8,462 bases of DNA from Deltaproteobacteria bacterium (GTDB lineage Bacteria; Desulfobacterota; Desulfarculia; Adiutricales; Adiutricaceae): the NCBI GenBank assembly GCA_031288745.1, contig JAITQT010000499.1, positions 1 through 8,462 on the forward strand, given 5' to 3'. A program made the translations under genes and the position numbers. Shown piece by piece: positions 1 through 5,909 of this stretch. Position 1 is the stretch's first letter, and every line of letters starts with the position of its first letter. The notes below the pieces were generated by a model. The model saw only the letters and a list, made by a program, of their open reading frames with translations. It made no database searches and was not told the DNA's origin.

Positions 1-217
1 TGAAAGGGAAGACACGTACCGCAACAATGTAGTGCCCAATAGGAGCTTAGTAATTTTAACATTAATCCAAGTTAAAATATATGGTTGGAGCAGAGAGCTA
101 AGTAGAAACCTCAAAAGAACTACTGTTAAGATCTTAAGGGTAGACTAAAACTCAATTACAACCTAAAAGTCGCTACCAGCCGCAACGTGGGGAAAAAAAG
201 ATTTGGTGAACGGTTAC
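1..217. repeat. Left copy of a dispersed direct repeat (truncated by the window edge)
   Basis: This segment aligns base for base, in the same orientation, with 8246-8462. By hand count 195 of 217 positions match (about 90%) and there are no gaps. The differences are scattered rather than spaced in threes, so coding constraint is not evident. A perfect 8-bp inverted repeat, ATTTTAAC (53-60) and GTTAAAAT (71-78), is intact in both copies; the flanking pair CTTAG (46-50) / CTAAG (98-102) is also kept. This copy is cut by the window start and the other by the window end, so 217 bp is a minimum. The true element may continue rightward past 217 and leftward of position 1. I recognise no known insertion sequence, tRNA or rRNA in it. 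Confidence 0.9.
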
Positions 218-410
218 GGATTTCGTAATATATTTGGATGCTCTCCTCACTACAAGGCCGAAACAACTTCGTCAACCTGCGGACTACTCGTTCACCTCCC
301 TGTTGCTCCCCACCTTGCCTAACGGCGACGCAATTACGCCCAGTTACAGGAGCCACTGACGCAGACTTTCACCACGCAGATAAGACGCCTTCACTGGCGA
401 ACATAATATG
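218..410 (-). other. Structured non-coding stretch, possibly an RNA element or group II intron remnant
   Basis: No gene is recognised here. The stretch is richer in G and C than its surroundings and full of short complementary pieces. CGCC (386-389) pairs with GGCG (396-399), GGCG (324-327) with CGCC (337-340), and CGTTCAC (289-295) is complementary to GTGAACG (206-212) inside the repeat. Read on the minus strand it contains GCGTGGTGAAAGTC (364-377), followed by a string of small hairpins. That phrase and layout resemble the 5' (domain I) part of bacterial group II introns as I remember them, but no reverse transcriptase and no domain V were found. A 66-codon minus-strand frame over 156-356 is probably incidental. 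It may be part of the same element as the repeat at 1-217. Confidence 0.3.
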
Positions 411-520
411 ATCAACACATCTACGAGCCAAGTCTATATATATATCTAGCTTAAAGTCAAACGAAATAAAATATTATCTTTTGGTATTAATAAAATATAA
501 TTTAGGTTTAGGTGTTTCTG

Positions 521-664
521 GTTCGTCCTAATGCCTTTACGAAAAAAATTATACTATATATTTTTTCTTTTGTCACCAAATATTTTGAGTCGCGCCTCGG
601 CCGCAACCACAATATAGCCTATTTTTTTTTGTTCGGCCTAATGACCATTAAATCGAAAAAAAAA
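521..664 (+). repeat. Imperfect direct repeat with A-tract tail inside an AT-rich spacer
   Basis: GTTCGTCCTAATGCC (521-535), followed by TTTACG and an A run, recurs as GTTCGGCCTAATGACC (631-646), followed by ATTAAATCG and a longer A run. The second copy carries small insertions relative to the first. Other islands sharing TCGGCC lie at about 596 and 692, separated by T/A tracts. A 74-codon frame spans 512-736, but its Phe/Lys-rich product follows the homopolymer composition and matches no family I know, so I do not call a gene. Confidence 0.5.
548..576 (-). promoter_or_regulatory. Candidate sigma70-type promoter reading leftward
   Basis: On the minus strand GTGACA (571-576; five of six consensus bases) is followed after exactly 17 bases by TATAAT (548-553). 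Transcription would start near 541 and run left through the structured stretch and into the repeat at 1-217. The surroundings are AT-rich, which makes chance matches more likely. No minus-strand gene follows, so the product, if any, would be an RNA. Confidence 0.4.
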
Positions 665-690
665 GATACCAATAATTTTTCTAAATTCTT

Positions 691-734
691 TCTCGGCCTT
701 GACCGGCCCATGGTCGAGAGCCTTAATTTTTTTT
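691..734 (+). terminator. Candidate rho-independent terminator
   Basis: TCTCGGCC (691-698) pairs with GGTCGAGA (712-719) in an 8-bp stem with one G-U pair and a 13-nt loop. A run of eight T (727-734) follows after a short gap. No plus-strand gene lies upstream in the window, so it may end an unseen RNA or be a chance product of the homopolymer-rich spacer. Confidence 0.3.
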
Positions 735-802
735 GAGGCCATAAAATTGCTTTTTCAAAAATTAGGGGAACCCTTATCGCGAATATTAGAGTGTAAATAA
801 CT

Positions 803-839
803 AAAAAAACTAAATTTTGGATAAGGCGTGGCGATTTAG
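803..839 (-). terminator. Weak candidate terminator after the LD-carboxypeptidase gene
   Basis: On the minus strand, just past the stop codon of the LD-carboxypeptidase gene, CTAAAT (834-839) pairs with ATTTAG (810-815) around an 18-nt loop, and seven T follow (complement of 803-809). Position and T-run fit an intrinsic terminator for the holA-coaX-carboxypeptidase transcript. The stem is short and AT-rich, so support is modest. Confidence 0.35.
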
Positions 840-844
840 CCTTA

Positions 845-1744
845 CTAGCGATCCAAAAAAGTTAGGCTAGCATTTCTATCTTTAACTATAAGCTCGGCAT
901 TTTCGCCCTGCCACCACGGATCGTTAGGGTGCCAATGACCGAAAGGAGCGGCTCTAACCGCAGGCACGCCTTCGGGGAGGTAGCTAACAAAATCCTTTAA
1001 TATCGGATTGAGGGTCAAAATATGACCGCACTTGTGGAGATGCCCAAAAACCAGGCCGGCCAGACCATTAAGGCGGCCCGATAGCCTAAGGGTGGTAAGC
1101 ATCCGATCAAAACGATAATTGAACTCAGAGACTTCTTCAAGCATTAAGATGGCCCCATCAAACGAAGGTAGCCAACCAGTTTCTAAAAGAGAGCATATTA
1201 GGCTAAGATTTCCACCAATAATAGGTCCGCTACCTCGGCCGTCTCTAAGGCACCAGCCAGGCTTAAAACTCCAAGACCTTTGGCGCTTTTCACCAGAAAT
1301 CAAATCAAAAAAAACTCCCAACTCTTGGTCGGTATATTTGCCCAAAGTAGTTAAATTTGGGGCATGCCAACCGCCTTGGCCAGACTTAGCTAGACGGGCT
1401 AAGTGAAGGGCGGTGATATCAGAAAATCCTATGAGCGGCCTAAGGGAGCTATAAAATTTTTCACCTAGAAGATTAAGGAGCCTAATGGAACCGTAGCCGC
1501 CTCTAATAGCCATAATCGCAGCTAAATCGTCTCGGCAGCTTAAGACCATTAAATCTTCTAGGCGCTGAGCATCGCTTCCGGCTGTTAAAGTTCTTGTTTT
1601 AAGGGCCATAGGAGCTGTTACAGTCTGATAGCCAATCTTATCAAGGGCTTTAAGGCCAGCCCGGTACTCGTCTCTATTACTAGGCCCCGCCGGTGAACAT
1701 AGCCCAATACAAGAGCCTTTCGGTAGAAACTGGGGCCTACTCAA
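845..1744 (-). CDS. ldcA: LD-carboxypeptidase (peptidase S66 family)
   Basis: Serine peptidase of the S66 family, which removes the terminal D-Ala from L,D-linked murein tetrapeptides during cytoplasmic peptidoglycan recycling. The 299-residue length is normal. The N-terminal part has the typical GLCSPAGP start (about residues 14-21). GGYGS (82-86) supplies the likely nucleophile Ser86, LEE (202-204) the acidic member (probably Glu203), and FGH (268-270) His270, giving the family Ser-Glu-His triad. IGFSDITALH (105-114) is also characteristic. There is no signal peptide, as expected for a cytoplasmic recycling enzyme. The start is TTG, overlapping the coaX stop (TTGA); a GAGGAG site 8 bases upstream supports it and suggests translational coupling. 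It is the last gene of the minus-strand block. Confidence 0.93.
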   Translation of the reverse strand: MSRPQFLPKGSCIGLCSPAGPSNRDEYRAGLKALDKIGYQTVTAPMALKTRTLTAGSDAQRLEDLMVLSCRDDLAAIMAIRGGYGSIRLLNLLGEKFYSSLRPLIGFSDITALHLARLAKSGQGGWHAPNLTTLGKYTDQELGVFFDLISGEKRQRSWSFKPGWCLRDGRGSGPIIGGNLSLICSLLETGWLPSFDGAILMLEEVSEFNYRFDRMLTTLRLSGRLNGLAGLVFGHLHKCGHILTLNPILKDFVSYLPEGVPAVRAAPFGHWHPNDPWWQGENAELIVKDRNASLTFLDR

Positions 1745-2508
1745 AACGCTTTCTCCTCGTAAATGATTTTAAGGCCCTCCATGGTCAAATCGGGCCAGAT
1801 ATATTCTATAACAGTGGTTTCGCCGGCAATAAGAGCAGCTAAACCGCCCGTGGCCACCACAGCGGCGGAACCCATCTCCCGCCTTATTTTCTCCACCATA
1901 CCTTCGACCAGGCAAGAGTAGCCTAAAACCAAGCCGGAGTTAAGGCTGTTGATAGTGTCTTTGGCGATGACTTGCTTGGGTTTAAAAAATTGCTCCATTT
2001 TAGGAAGTCGCCGAGCCCGATTAAAAAGGGCGTCTGCAGAAAGCCTAAAGCCGGGAGATATGGCCCCTCCTAAATATTGTCCTGACTCAGAAACGCAATC
2101 AAAAGTTGTAGCGGTGCCAAAGTCTACGACTATTAAACGTCTTTTTAATCGACGATAAGCGGCTATGGCCCCCACCACCCTGTCGGTTCCAACTTCCAAC
2201 GGGTTTAGGTACAGGACCGGCATGATGGTCTGTTGGTTAACCTCAACGATTATCGGCGGCTTGCCAATATATCTAATACCTAAACGTTCAATGGCTGGCC
2301 GCATGGGTGGTACCACGTTAGCCACAACTAAGTCTTCCACGTCTCTGAAACCATAATTATGAAGGCGCAAAAAACTTTCAACTAATAAACCTAGCTCGTC
2401 GCCTGAGACGGAATGGCGAGTGTTGATACGAAAGGTGTTTTCCATCTTGTCGGCGGGCCACAAGCCAAATTTAATATTGGTGTTACCCACATCCATAGTT
2501 AAAATCAT
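1741..2508 (-). CDS. coaX: Type III pantothenate kinase
   Basis: Phosphorylates pantothenate, the first step of coenzyme A synthesis, in the cytoplasm. Members belong to the ASKHA fold and are usually insensitive to CoA feedback. From the ATG at 2508 the protein has 255 residues, the normal length. It opens with MDVGNTN (5-11; Asp6 in the phosphate loop), then GTDR (107-110, with the conserved Asp109), DFGTATTFD (129-137), GGAISPG (147-153) and ATGGLA (219-224). The frame can be extended to a TTG at 2529, but family members start a few residues before DVGNTN, and the GGAAGGA upstream of the ATG serves as a ribosome site with rather long (about 12 nt) spacing. The stop overlaps the start of the LD-carboxypeptidase gene, while 118 AT-rich bases separate it from holA. 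Confidence 0.95.
   Translation of the reverse strand: MILTMDVGNTNIKFGLWPADKMENTFRINTRHSVSGDELGLLVESFLRLHNYGFRDVEDLVVANVVPPMRPAIERLGIRYIGKPPIIVEVNQQTIMPVLYLNPLEVGTDRVVGAIAAYRRLKRRLIVVDFGTATTFDCVSESGQYLGGAISPGFRLSADALFNRARRLPKMEQFFKPKQVIAKDTINSLNSGLVLGYSCLVEGMVEKIRREMGSAAVVATGGLAALIAGETTVIEYIWPDLTMEGLKIIYEEKAF
1753..1758 (-). promoter_or_regulatory. Ribosome binding site that decides the TTG start of the LD-carboxypeptidase
   Basis: GAGGAG on the minus strand lies inside the 3' end of coaX, 8 bases before the TTG at 1744-1742. No in-frame ATG or GTG lies at a usable position near the N-terminus, so this site fixes the unusual start and the 4-base overlap. Confidence 0.65.
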
Positions 2509-2608
2509 AGGCTTTTTAATTCCTTCCAAAGGCCTTTAAAAAAATTCCATTCATCCTTTAAGAGTCTCTAAGATAGTTAAATAACTTTATATAGCTAAAT
2601 AGATAACT

Positions 2609-2637
2609 TTAATACTTATTAATAGTTTAGTCATCAA
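2609..2637 (-). promoter_or_regulatory. Weak candidate promoter for coaX
   Basis: On the minus strand TTGATG (2632-2637) and TATTAA (2609-2614) are 17 bases apart; each matches four of six consensus positions. It overlaps the holA stop region and lies in the AT-rich holA-coaX spacer, so it may give coaX separate expression. AT-rich composition makes chance matches likely. Confidence 0.22.
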
Positions 2638-3700
2638 CTTTATTTGCCAATAGACATAATTTGATTGATAACTCCTCTAATATTAAATCCGACGTAGGCG
2701 CTCGGCCGGTAACAATAGCCAAATGGGCCTCTTCCACAGCCTCAAGGGCCTTTTTCAGCCGCGCCTCAGTCCACAGATTTAGTTGGCTTTTAAGGTAATT
2801 TAATTGGCCGTAACTTATCTGAGCCCCCTCAGTTAAATCGCTATCGACCATGCGCCCACCTCTAGCCATGACGATGGCCTTAAGAAGCCTTAAGCGTTTA
2901 AAGTGAGAGCCCACCGAATATAGAAGTGGAAAAGCATCGTAAGATTCTAACAAATCCAAAAGGGCCGAGCAGGCCTTATTTAAATTGCCTAAGGCCACGG
3001 GCGCGGCTAGATCGTAAATCTCGGCCGTAGGCCCAAAACTAACTAGTTCACTAACCTCTTTGGCGGTCAAGGGTTTTTCCGCTCCAGGATAAATCGAGAG
3101 CTTTTCGACTTCGCCCAATAGGGCCCCCACGTTTTGCCCTAACCTTTCGATTAAGGCCCGAGCCCCGTCAAAAGTAAGACGGACCCCTTTTTCCTTAAAG
3201 CGCTCTATTAACCAAGAAGGTAAGTTCTCTAAAAGCGGGGCACGGCCGTCTACTTCCAAGCCGTCCTTGGCTATATCTTTATAAAATTTAAGCCTAGCGT
3301 CGGGGGGGGAGTCGTGGATTAAAATTATGGTGGCCAACTGGGGGTTAACGGAAGACTTTAGCTCTATTAGCGTATCGAGCCCTTCTTCCGGTATCTTTTC
3401 CGTTTCCGAGACTTTTATCACTAAAATTCTGGGGGGTTGCCCAAAGGCGTTCGAAAAGGCTTCCATAGCCAAGCGGGCCCAACCGGAGTTATCCCCACCG
3501 CGTTTGAGCCCTTTTTTCATTTCTTTATTTAGGTTTTCAAGGCGCAACAAACGAAAATTAAATTGAAAAAAGGCTGGGGCTACCGCCGCCTTACAGGCCT
3601 GGAGGCACCGTTGCGTGGCAAAGGGGTCACCTCCGACAACAACGTAAAAGCCCCGGCGAGAGGCGGAAACGATTTCTTCTTCAAATTGGCTTACGTTCAT
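2627..3700 (-). CDS. holA: DNA polymerase III subunit delta
   Basis: The delta subunit of the clamp-loader complex, which opens the beta sliding clamp and loads it on primed DNA. The 357-residue length is close to the roughly 340 usual for the family. The N-terminal part has FYVVVGGDPF (about 18-27), the degenerate nucleotide-fold start of delta, which does not bind ATP productively. The middle has a conserved strand and Lys-Phe-Tyr segment (ATIILIHDSPPD then RLKFYKDIAKDG), followed by the WLIERFKEKG helix region and the LLGEVEKLSIY segment typical of domain II. The C-terminal helical collar domain includes HFKRLRLLK. The start is ATG at 3700, with only a weak AGG nearby. It heads the minus-strand block, divergent from def. 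A poor promoter-like pair on the minus strand (TTGTTT at 3785-3790, TATCTT at 3761-3766) lies upstream. Confidence 0.9.
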   Translation of the reverse strand: MNVSQFEEEIVSASRRGFYVVVGGDPFATQRCLQACKAAVAPAFFQFNFRLLRLENLNKEMKKGLKRGGDNSGWARLAMEAFSNAFGQPPRILVIKVSETEKIPEEGLDTLIELKSSVNPQLATIILIHDSPPDARLKFYKDIAKDGLEVDGRAPLLENLPSWLIERFKEKGVRLTFDGARALIERLGQNVGALLGEVEKLSIYPGAEKPLTAKEVSELVSFGPTAEIYDLAAPVALGNLNKACSALLDLLESYDAFPLLYSVGSHFKRLRLLKAIVMARGGRMVDSDLTEGAQISYGQLNYLKSQLNLWTEARLKKALEAVEEAHLAIVTGRAPTSDLILEELSIKLCLLANKVDD

Positions 3701-3780
3701 GGCCTAATTTTATCTTGTTTTAGGGCTTTAACGCAAGATAGAGCCACTAAATATCTATCCAAGATAATTTCAGGGTACTA

Positions 3781-3909
3781 AGGAAAACAATTTTCCGGCG
3801 TAGCTCTAGAGGAGGCAATGCCCACAACTTAAGGATACAAAGGGGCCCCCGAAAAAAAAGTAGCTCTAGCGAAAAACCCATTGACGCTGACTATCTGCAA
3901 TTCTAGAGC
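3781..3909. repeat. Short inverted and direct repeats upstream of holA
   Basis: The divergent holA-def spacer (3701-4263) holds no gene that I can support. Its left part has a compact hairpin, GGAAAA (3782-3787), CAA, TTTTCC (3791-3796). GTAGCTCTAG occurs twice (from 3800 and 3860), and the first copy, GCTCTAGA (3803-3810), is mirrored by TCTAGAGC (3902-3909). GGGGCCCC also appears at 3842-3849. These could be regulator sites or remnants of a decayed element; nothing in them identifies a specific protein. Confidence 0.45.
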
Positions 3910-4024
3910 AATATGTTGTAATATAATGCTAATAGGCTACCTTATTCAGTAGGTAAAAGTATAACTCAAAACGATCTGGAAGGATTTAACCAAGCCTTCT
4001 GGTTGGAAATTTCTTAAGTTATAG

Positions 4025-4140
4025 ACAGTGATTTACGACCAACGAAAGCGCCGCAATCTTGCTACCGCTTTACAAAATACCTAAGGTCAATCAAAGCCAG
4101 GGGCTAAGATTTATTTTCTAAATAGGCGGAAAATCACTGT
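4025..4140. other. 116-nt branched inverted-repeat structure (possible small RNA or miniature element)
   Basis: The ends are a perfect 10-bp inverted repeat: ACAGTGATTT (4025-4034) and AAATCACTGT (4131-4140). Nested inside are GACC (4037-4040) / GGTC (4085-4088) enclosing AAAGCG (4045-4050) / CGCTTT (4066-4071), then AGCC-agg-GGCT (4095-4105), then TATTT-tct-AAATA (4112-4124). Together they draw a closed multi-branch junction on either strand. It ends four bases before the -35 of the def promoter, so it would lie outside the def leader if that promoter is the one used. The flanking bases (ATAG left, TGAT right) are not a duplicated target. It matches no RNA family I recognise. Confidence 0.45.
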
Positions 4141-4144
4141 TGAT

Positions 4145-4174
4145 TTGAAGTTAAGAGTATAGTTTTGCTATAAT
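4145..4174 (+). promoter_or_regulatory. sigma70-type extended -10 promoter for def-fmt
   Basis: TTGAAG (4145-4150; four of six) is followed after 18 bases by a perfect TATAAT (4169-4174), preceded by TGC, giving the extended -10 pattern TGnTATAAT. The start point would be near 4181, leaving a leader of about 80 nt before def. Confidence 0.65.
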
Positions 4175-4263
4175 TAAACTTAGAGAAGGTCGGCCCTCAA
4201 GGCTATTTTTCTTAGCTAAAATAAACTCGACCTCTTTAAATAGTTTCTTACCCCAGAGGATTC

Positions 4264-4788
4264 ATGTCTCTTTTGCCCATTTTAAAATTTCCCGATCCTA
4301 AACTTCGACAAGTCTCTAAACCGGTGACAGTATTCGACGAAAATTTGGCCTCTTTAGCCAAGGATATGAAAGAGACTATGTTGGCCGCACCCGGCGCTGG
4401 TCTGGCTGCCCCTCAGATAGATAAATTTATAAGGCTCGTGGTTATTGATGCTAGTTTAGAAGACGAAGAATACGGCTCTAGAGTCTTAACTTTAATTAAT
4501 CCCGAAATAATTTCTGAGGAAGGAAACATTATTTACAATGAGGGCTGCCTTTCTATTGAGGATTTGCAAAGTAAAGTCGCCAGAGCTAACAAAGTTAAAG
4601 TTAAGGCTCTCGATCTTGAGGGTCGAGGCTTTGTATTCACTGGAGAGGGACGTCAAGCCGTGGTTTTGCAACACGAAATAGATCACCTTAACGGAATCCT
4701 CTTTATTGACCATCTTAGTCGTTTAAAAAGAGATATGTATATTAAACGTCTACAAAAATTACAATCACATTCCCAATCTCAAGGATAA
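4264..4788 (+). CDS. def: Peptide deformylase
   Basis: Removes the N-formyl group from newly made proteins, using a metal (usually Fe2+) in the cytoplasm. All three family motifs are present: GAGLAAPQ (44-51), EGCLS (93-97, metal ligand Cys95) and QHEIDH (136-141, metal ligands His137 and His141, catalytic Glu138). The 174-residue length is normal. The ATG is preceded by AGAGGA 3 nt upstream, and the MSLLPILKFPDPKLR start is typical. The fmt gene begins 4 bases after the stop, making a classic def-fmt operon; the extended -10 promoter lies about 90 bases upstream. Confidence 0.97.
   Translation: MSLLPILKFPDPKLRQVSKPVTVFDENLASLAKDMKETMLAAPGAGLAAPQIDKFIRLVVIDASLEDEEYGSRVLTLINPEIISEEGNIIYNEGCLSIEDLQSKVARANKVKVKALDLEGRGFVFTGEGRQAVVLQHEIDHLNGILFIDHLSRLKRDMYIKRLQKLQSHSQSQG
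4781..4785 (+). promoter_or_regulatory. Ribosome binding site for fmt inside the end of def
   Basis: AAGGA covers the last sense codons of def and lies 7 bases before the TTG at 4793. It supports the TTG start of fmt, since the next in-frame ATG would remove the first strand of the nucleotide-fold domain. Confidence 0.65.
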
Positions 4789-4792
4789 GCTA

Positions 4793-5746
4793 TTGACTGG
4801 TAACAATAAGCCACAAAGATTTAAAATCGTCTTCTTCGGCAGTGGCTCTTTCGCTATGCCGGCTCTGAAAGCCCTTTTGGAGGGCCCCGACCAAGTGACT
4901 TTGGTCGTGACCACTACTCCCGCCAGGGCTGGCCGAGGCCTAAACTATAAGGAAAGCGAGGTGGCCGCTCTAGCCAAAGAACAACATCTAACGTTACTAG
5001 AGACCTCCTCGATCAACGACCCTGAGTGTTTCGAGATCGTCGAAGATGAAAACCCCGATATTTTAATCGTCGCCGCCTTTGGTGGTTTTTTAGGCCAAAA
5101 ATATTTGAATTTGGGCTATATCCCACCCATAAATATTCACCCTTCCCTTTTACCTAAGCACCGAGGCCCAGCCCCGGTCAACTGGACCATTATCAACGGC
5201 GACGCCCTTTGCGGGGTTAGCGTCTTATTGATGGAACTAAAAATAGATACCGGACCTATCATCGCCCAAACTTCTTTTCCCACTCCTGCTGGCTTAGGGG
5301 CTGGGGAGCTTGAAAAACGCTTGGCCTCTTTAGGGGCTCAGTTACTAATGTCTTCCCTAGAGCGGGTGGAAAACGATTCAAAACTAGCTATCGCTCAAGA
5401 TGAAACCAAGGCCACTATAAATAGGCTGATGAATAAAAACGACGGCTATATTGATTTTAAACGCCCTTCTTTGGAACTAGCCAATTTAGTTAACGGGGTC
5501 GATCCCTGGCCAGGGGCCCAGTGTTTGTGCGGTGGCAAAAGGCTTAAGCTCTACGGGGCCTTGTCTTTAGAGGGCCAGGGTGACCCTGGCCAAATATTAG
5601 GCTTAAGTGACGACGACCGCTTACTAATGGGCGCAGGAACGGGCCTATTAGCCGTCTCCGAAGTTCAGCCAGAGGGGCGCTCGCGCCTATCAGCAGCCAG
5701 TTTTTTTAACGGCTGCCGAGTCTCTACTTTTGAAAATATCCTCTAA
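4793..5746 (+). CDS. fmt: Methionyl-tRNA formyltransferase
   Basis: Transfers a formyl group from 10-formyltetrahydrofolate to Met-tRNAfMet, making the initiator that Def later deformylates. The 317 residues match the family (about 315). IVFFGSGSFAMPAL (12-25) opens the formyltransferase fold, and PARAGRG (43-49) is the loop implicated in tRNA recognition. NIHPSLLPKHRGPAP (114-128) carries catalytic Asn114 and His116, and the DTG of KIDTGPII gives Asp152, completing the Asn-His-Asp triad. The C-terminal OB-like domain, with a VDPWPGAQC stretch, follows from about residue 205. The start is TTG, supported by AAGGA overlapping the end of def; no ATG is available before the core fold. Confidence 0.96.
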   Translation: MTGNNKPQRFKIVFFGSGSFAMPALKALLEGPDQVTLVVTTTPARAGRGLNYKESEVAALAKEQHLTLLETSSINDPECFEIVEDENPDILIVAAFGGFLGQKYLNLGYIPPINIHPSLLPKHRGPAPVNWTIINGDALCGVSVLLMELKIDTGPIIAQTSFPTPAGLGAGELEKRLASLGAQLLMSSLERVENDSKLAIAQDETKATINRLMNKNDGYIDFKRPSLELANLVNGVDPWPGAQCLCGGKRLKLYGALSLEGQGDPGQILGLSDDDRLLMGAGTGLLAVSEVQPEGRSRLSAASFFNGCRVSTFENIL

Positions 5747-5772
5747 GGCTATTTTATTGAGAAGACCATCTT

Positions 5773-5885
5773 TGATCGAAGCGCAAAAACCTCTTAAAAG
5801 CAACATAGTCTAACAAATTGACTAGTAATAAGGACATATTACAAATTTAAGGACTGAATAAAGGGGACTTTTTGCGCTTCGATCA
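5773..5885. mobile_element. MITE-like element with 17-bp perfect terminal inverted repeats
   Basis: TGATCGAAGCGCAAAAA (5773-5789) is mirrored exactly by TTTTTGCGCTTCGATCA (5869-5885). The stem can continue inward: CCTCTT (5790-5795) pairs with AAGGGG (5861-5866, one G-U) after a 2-nt bulge, and TAGTC (5806-5810) / GACTA (5820-5824) makes an apical hairpin. TCTT flanks both outer ends (5769-5772 and 5886-5889), as a 4-bp target duplication would. There is no coding capacity. The alternative is a structural RNA or attenuator in the fmt-mnmA spacer; the right arm ends 15 bases before the mnmA ribosome site. Confidence 0.5.
5818..5845 (+). promoter_or_regulatory. Candidate mnmA promoter inside the inverted-repeat element
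   Basis: TTGACT (5818-5823; five of six) and TACAAA (5840-5845; four of six) are 16 bases apart and point to mnmA. If used, the mRNA would start near 5852 and contain only the right arm of the inverted repeat; read-through from fmt would contain both arms and fold into the full hairpin. Confidence 0.3.
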
Positions 5886-5909
5886 TCTTTGGCTTTTTCC
5901 GGAGATTAA

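Noticed and set aside
156..356. 66-codon minus-strand frame beginning at GTG
   Set aside because: It overlaps the non-coding repeat, has no ribosome site I can see, and its product matches no family; the stretch looks like structured non-coding sequence.
512..736. 74-codon plus-strand frame rich in Phe and Lys
   Set aside because: Its composition follows T and A homopolymer runs and internal repeats; no recognisable domain and no convincing ribosome site.
1119..1406. 95-codon plus-strand frame
   Set aside because: Antisense shadow of the LD-carboxypeptidase gene, whose catalytic motifs are all on the other strand.
1949..2356. Two plus-strand frames of 69 and 63 codons
   Set aside because: Antisense to coaX, which carries the complete set of family motifs.
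3563..3781. 72-codon plus-strand frame reaching into the holA upstream region
   Set aside because: Mostly antisense to the holA N-terminus, with no recognisable product.
3881..3927. Promoter with TTGACG and TATAAT
   Set aside because: The two hexamers are 35 bases apart and no other -35 stands at 16-18 bases from the TATAAT.
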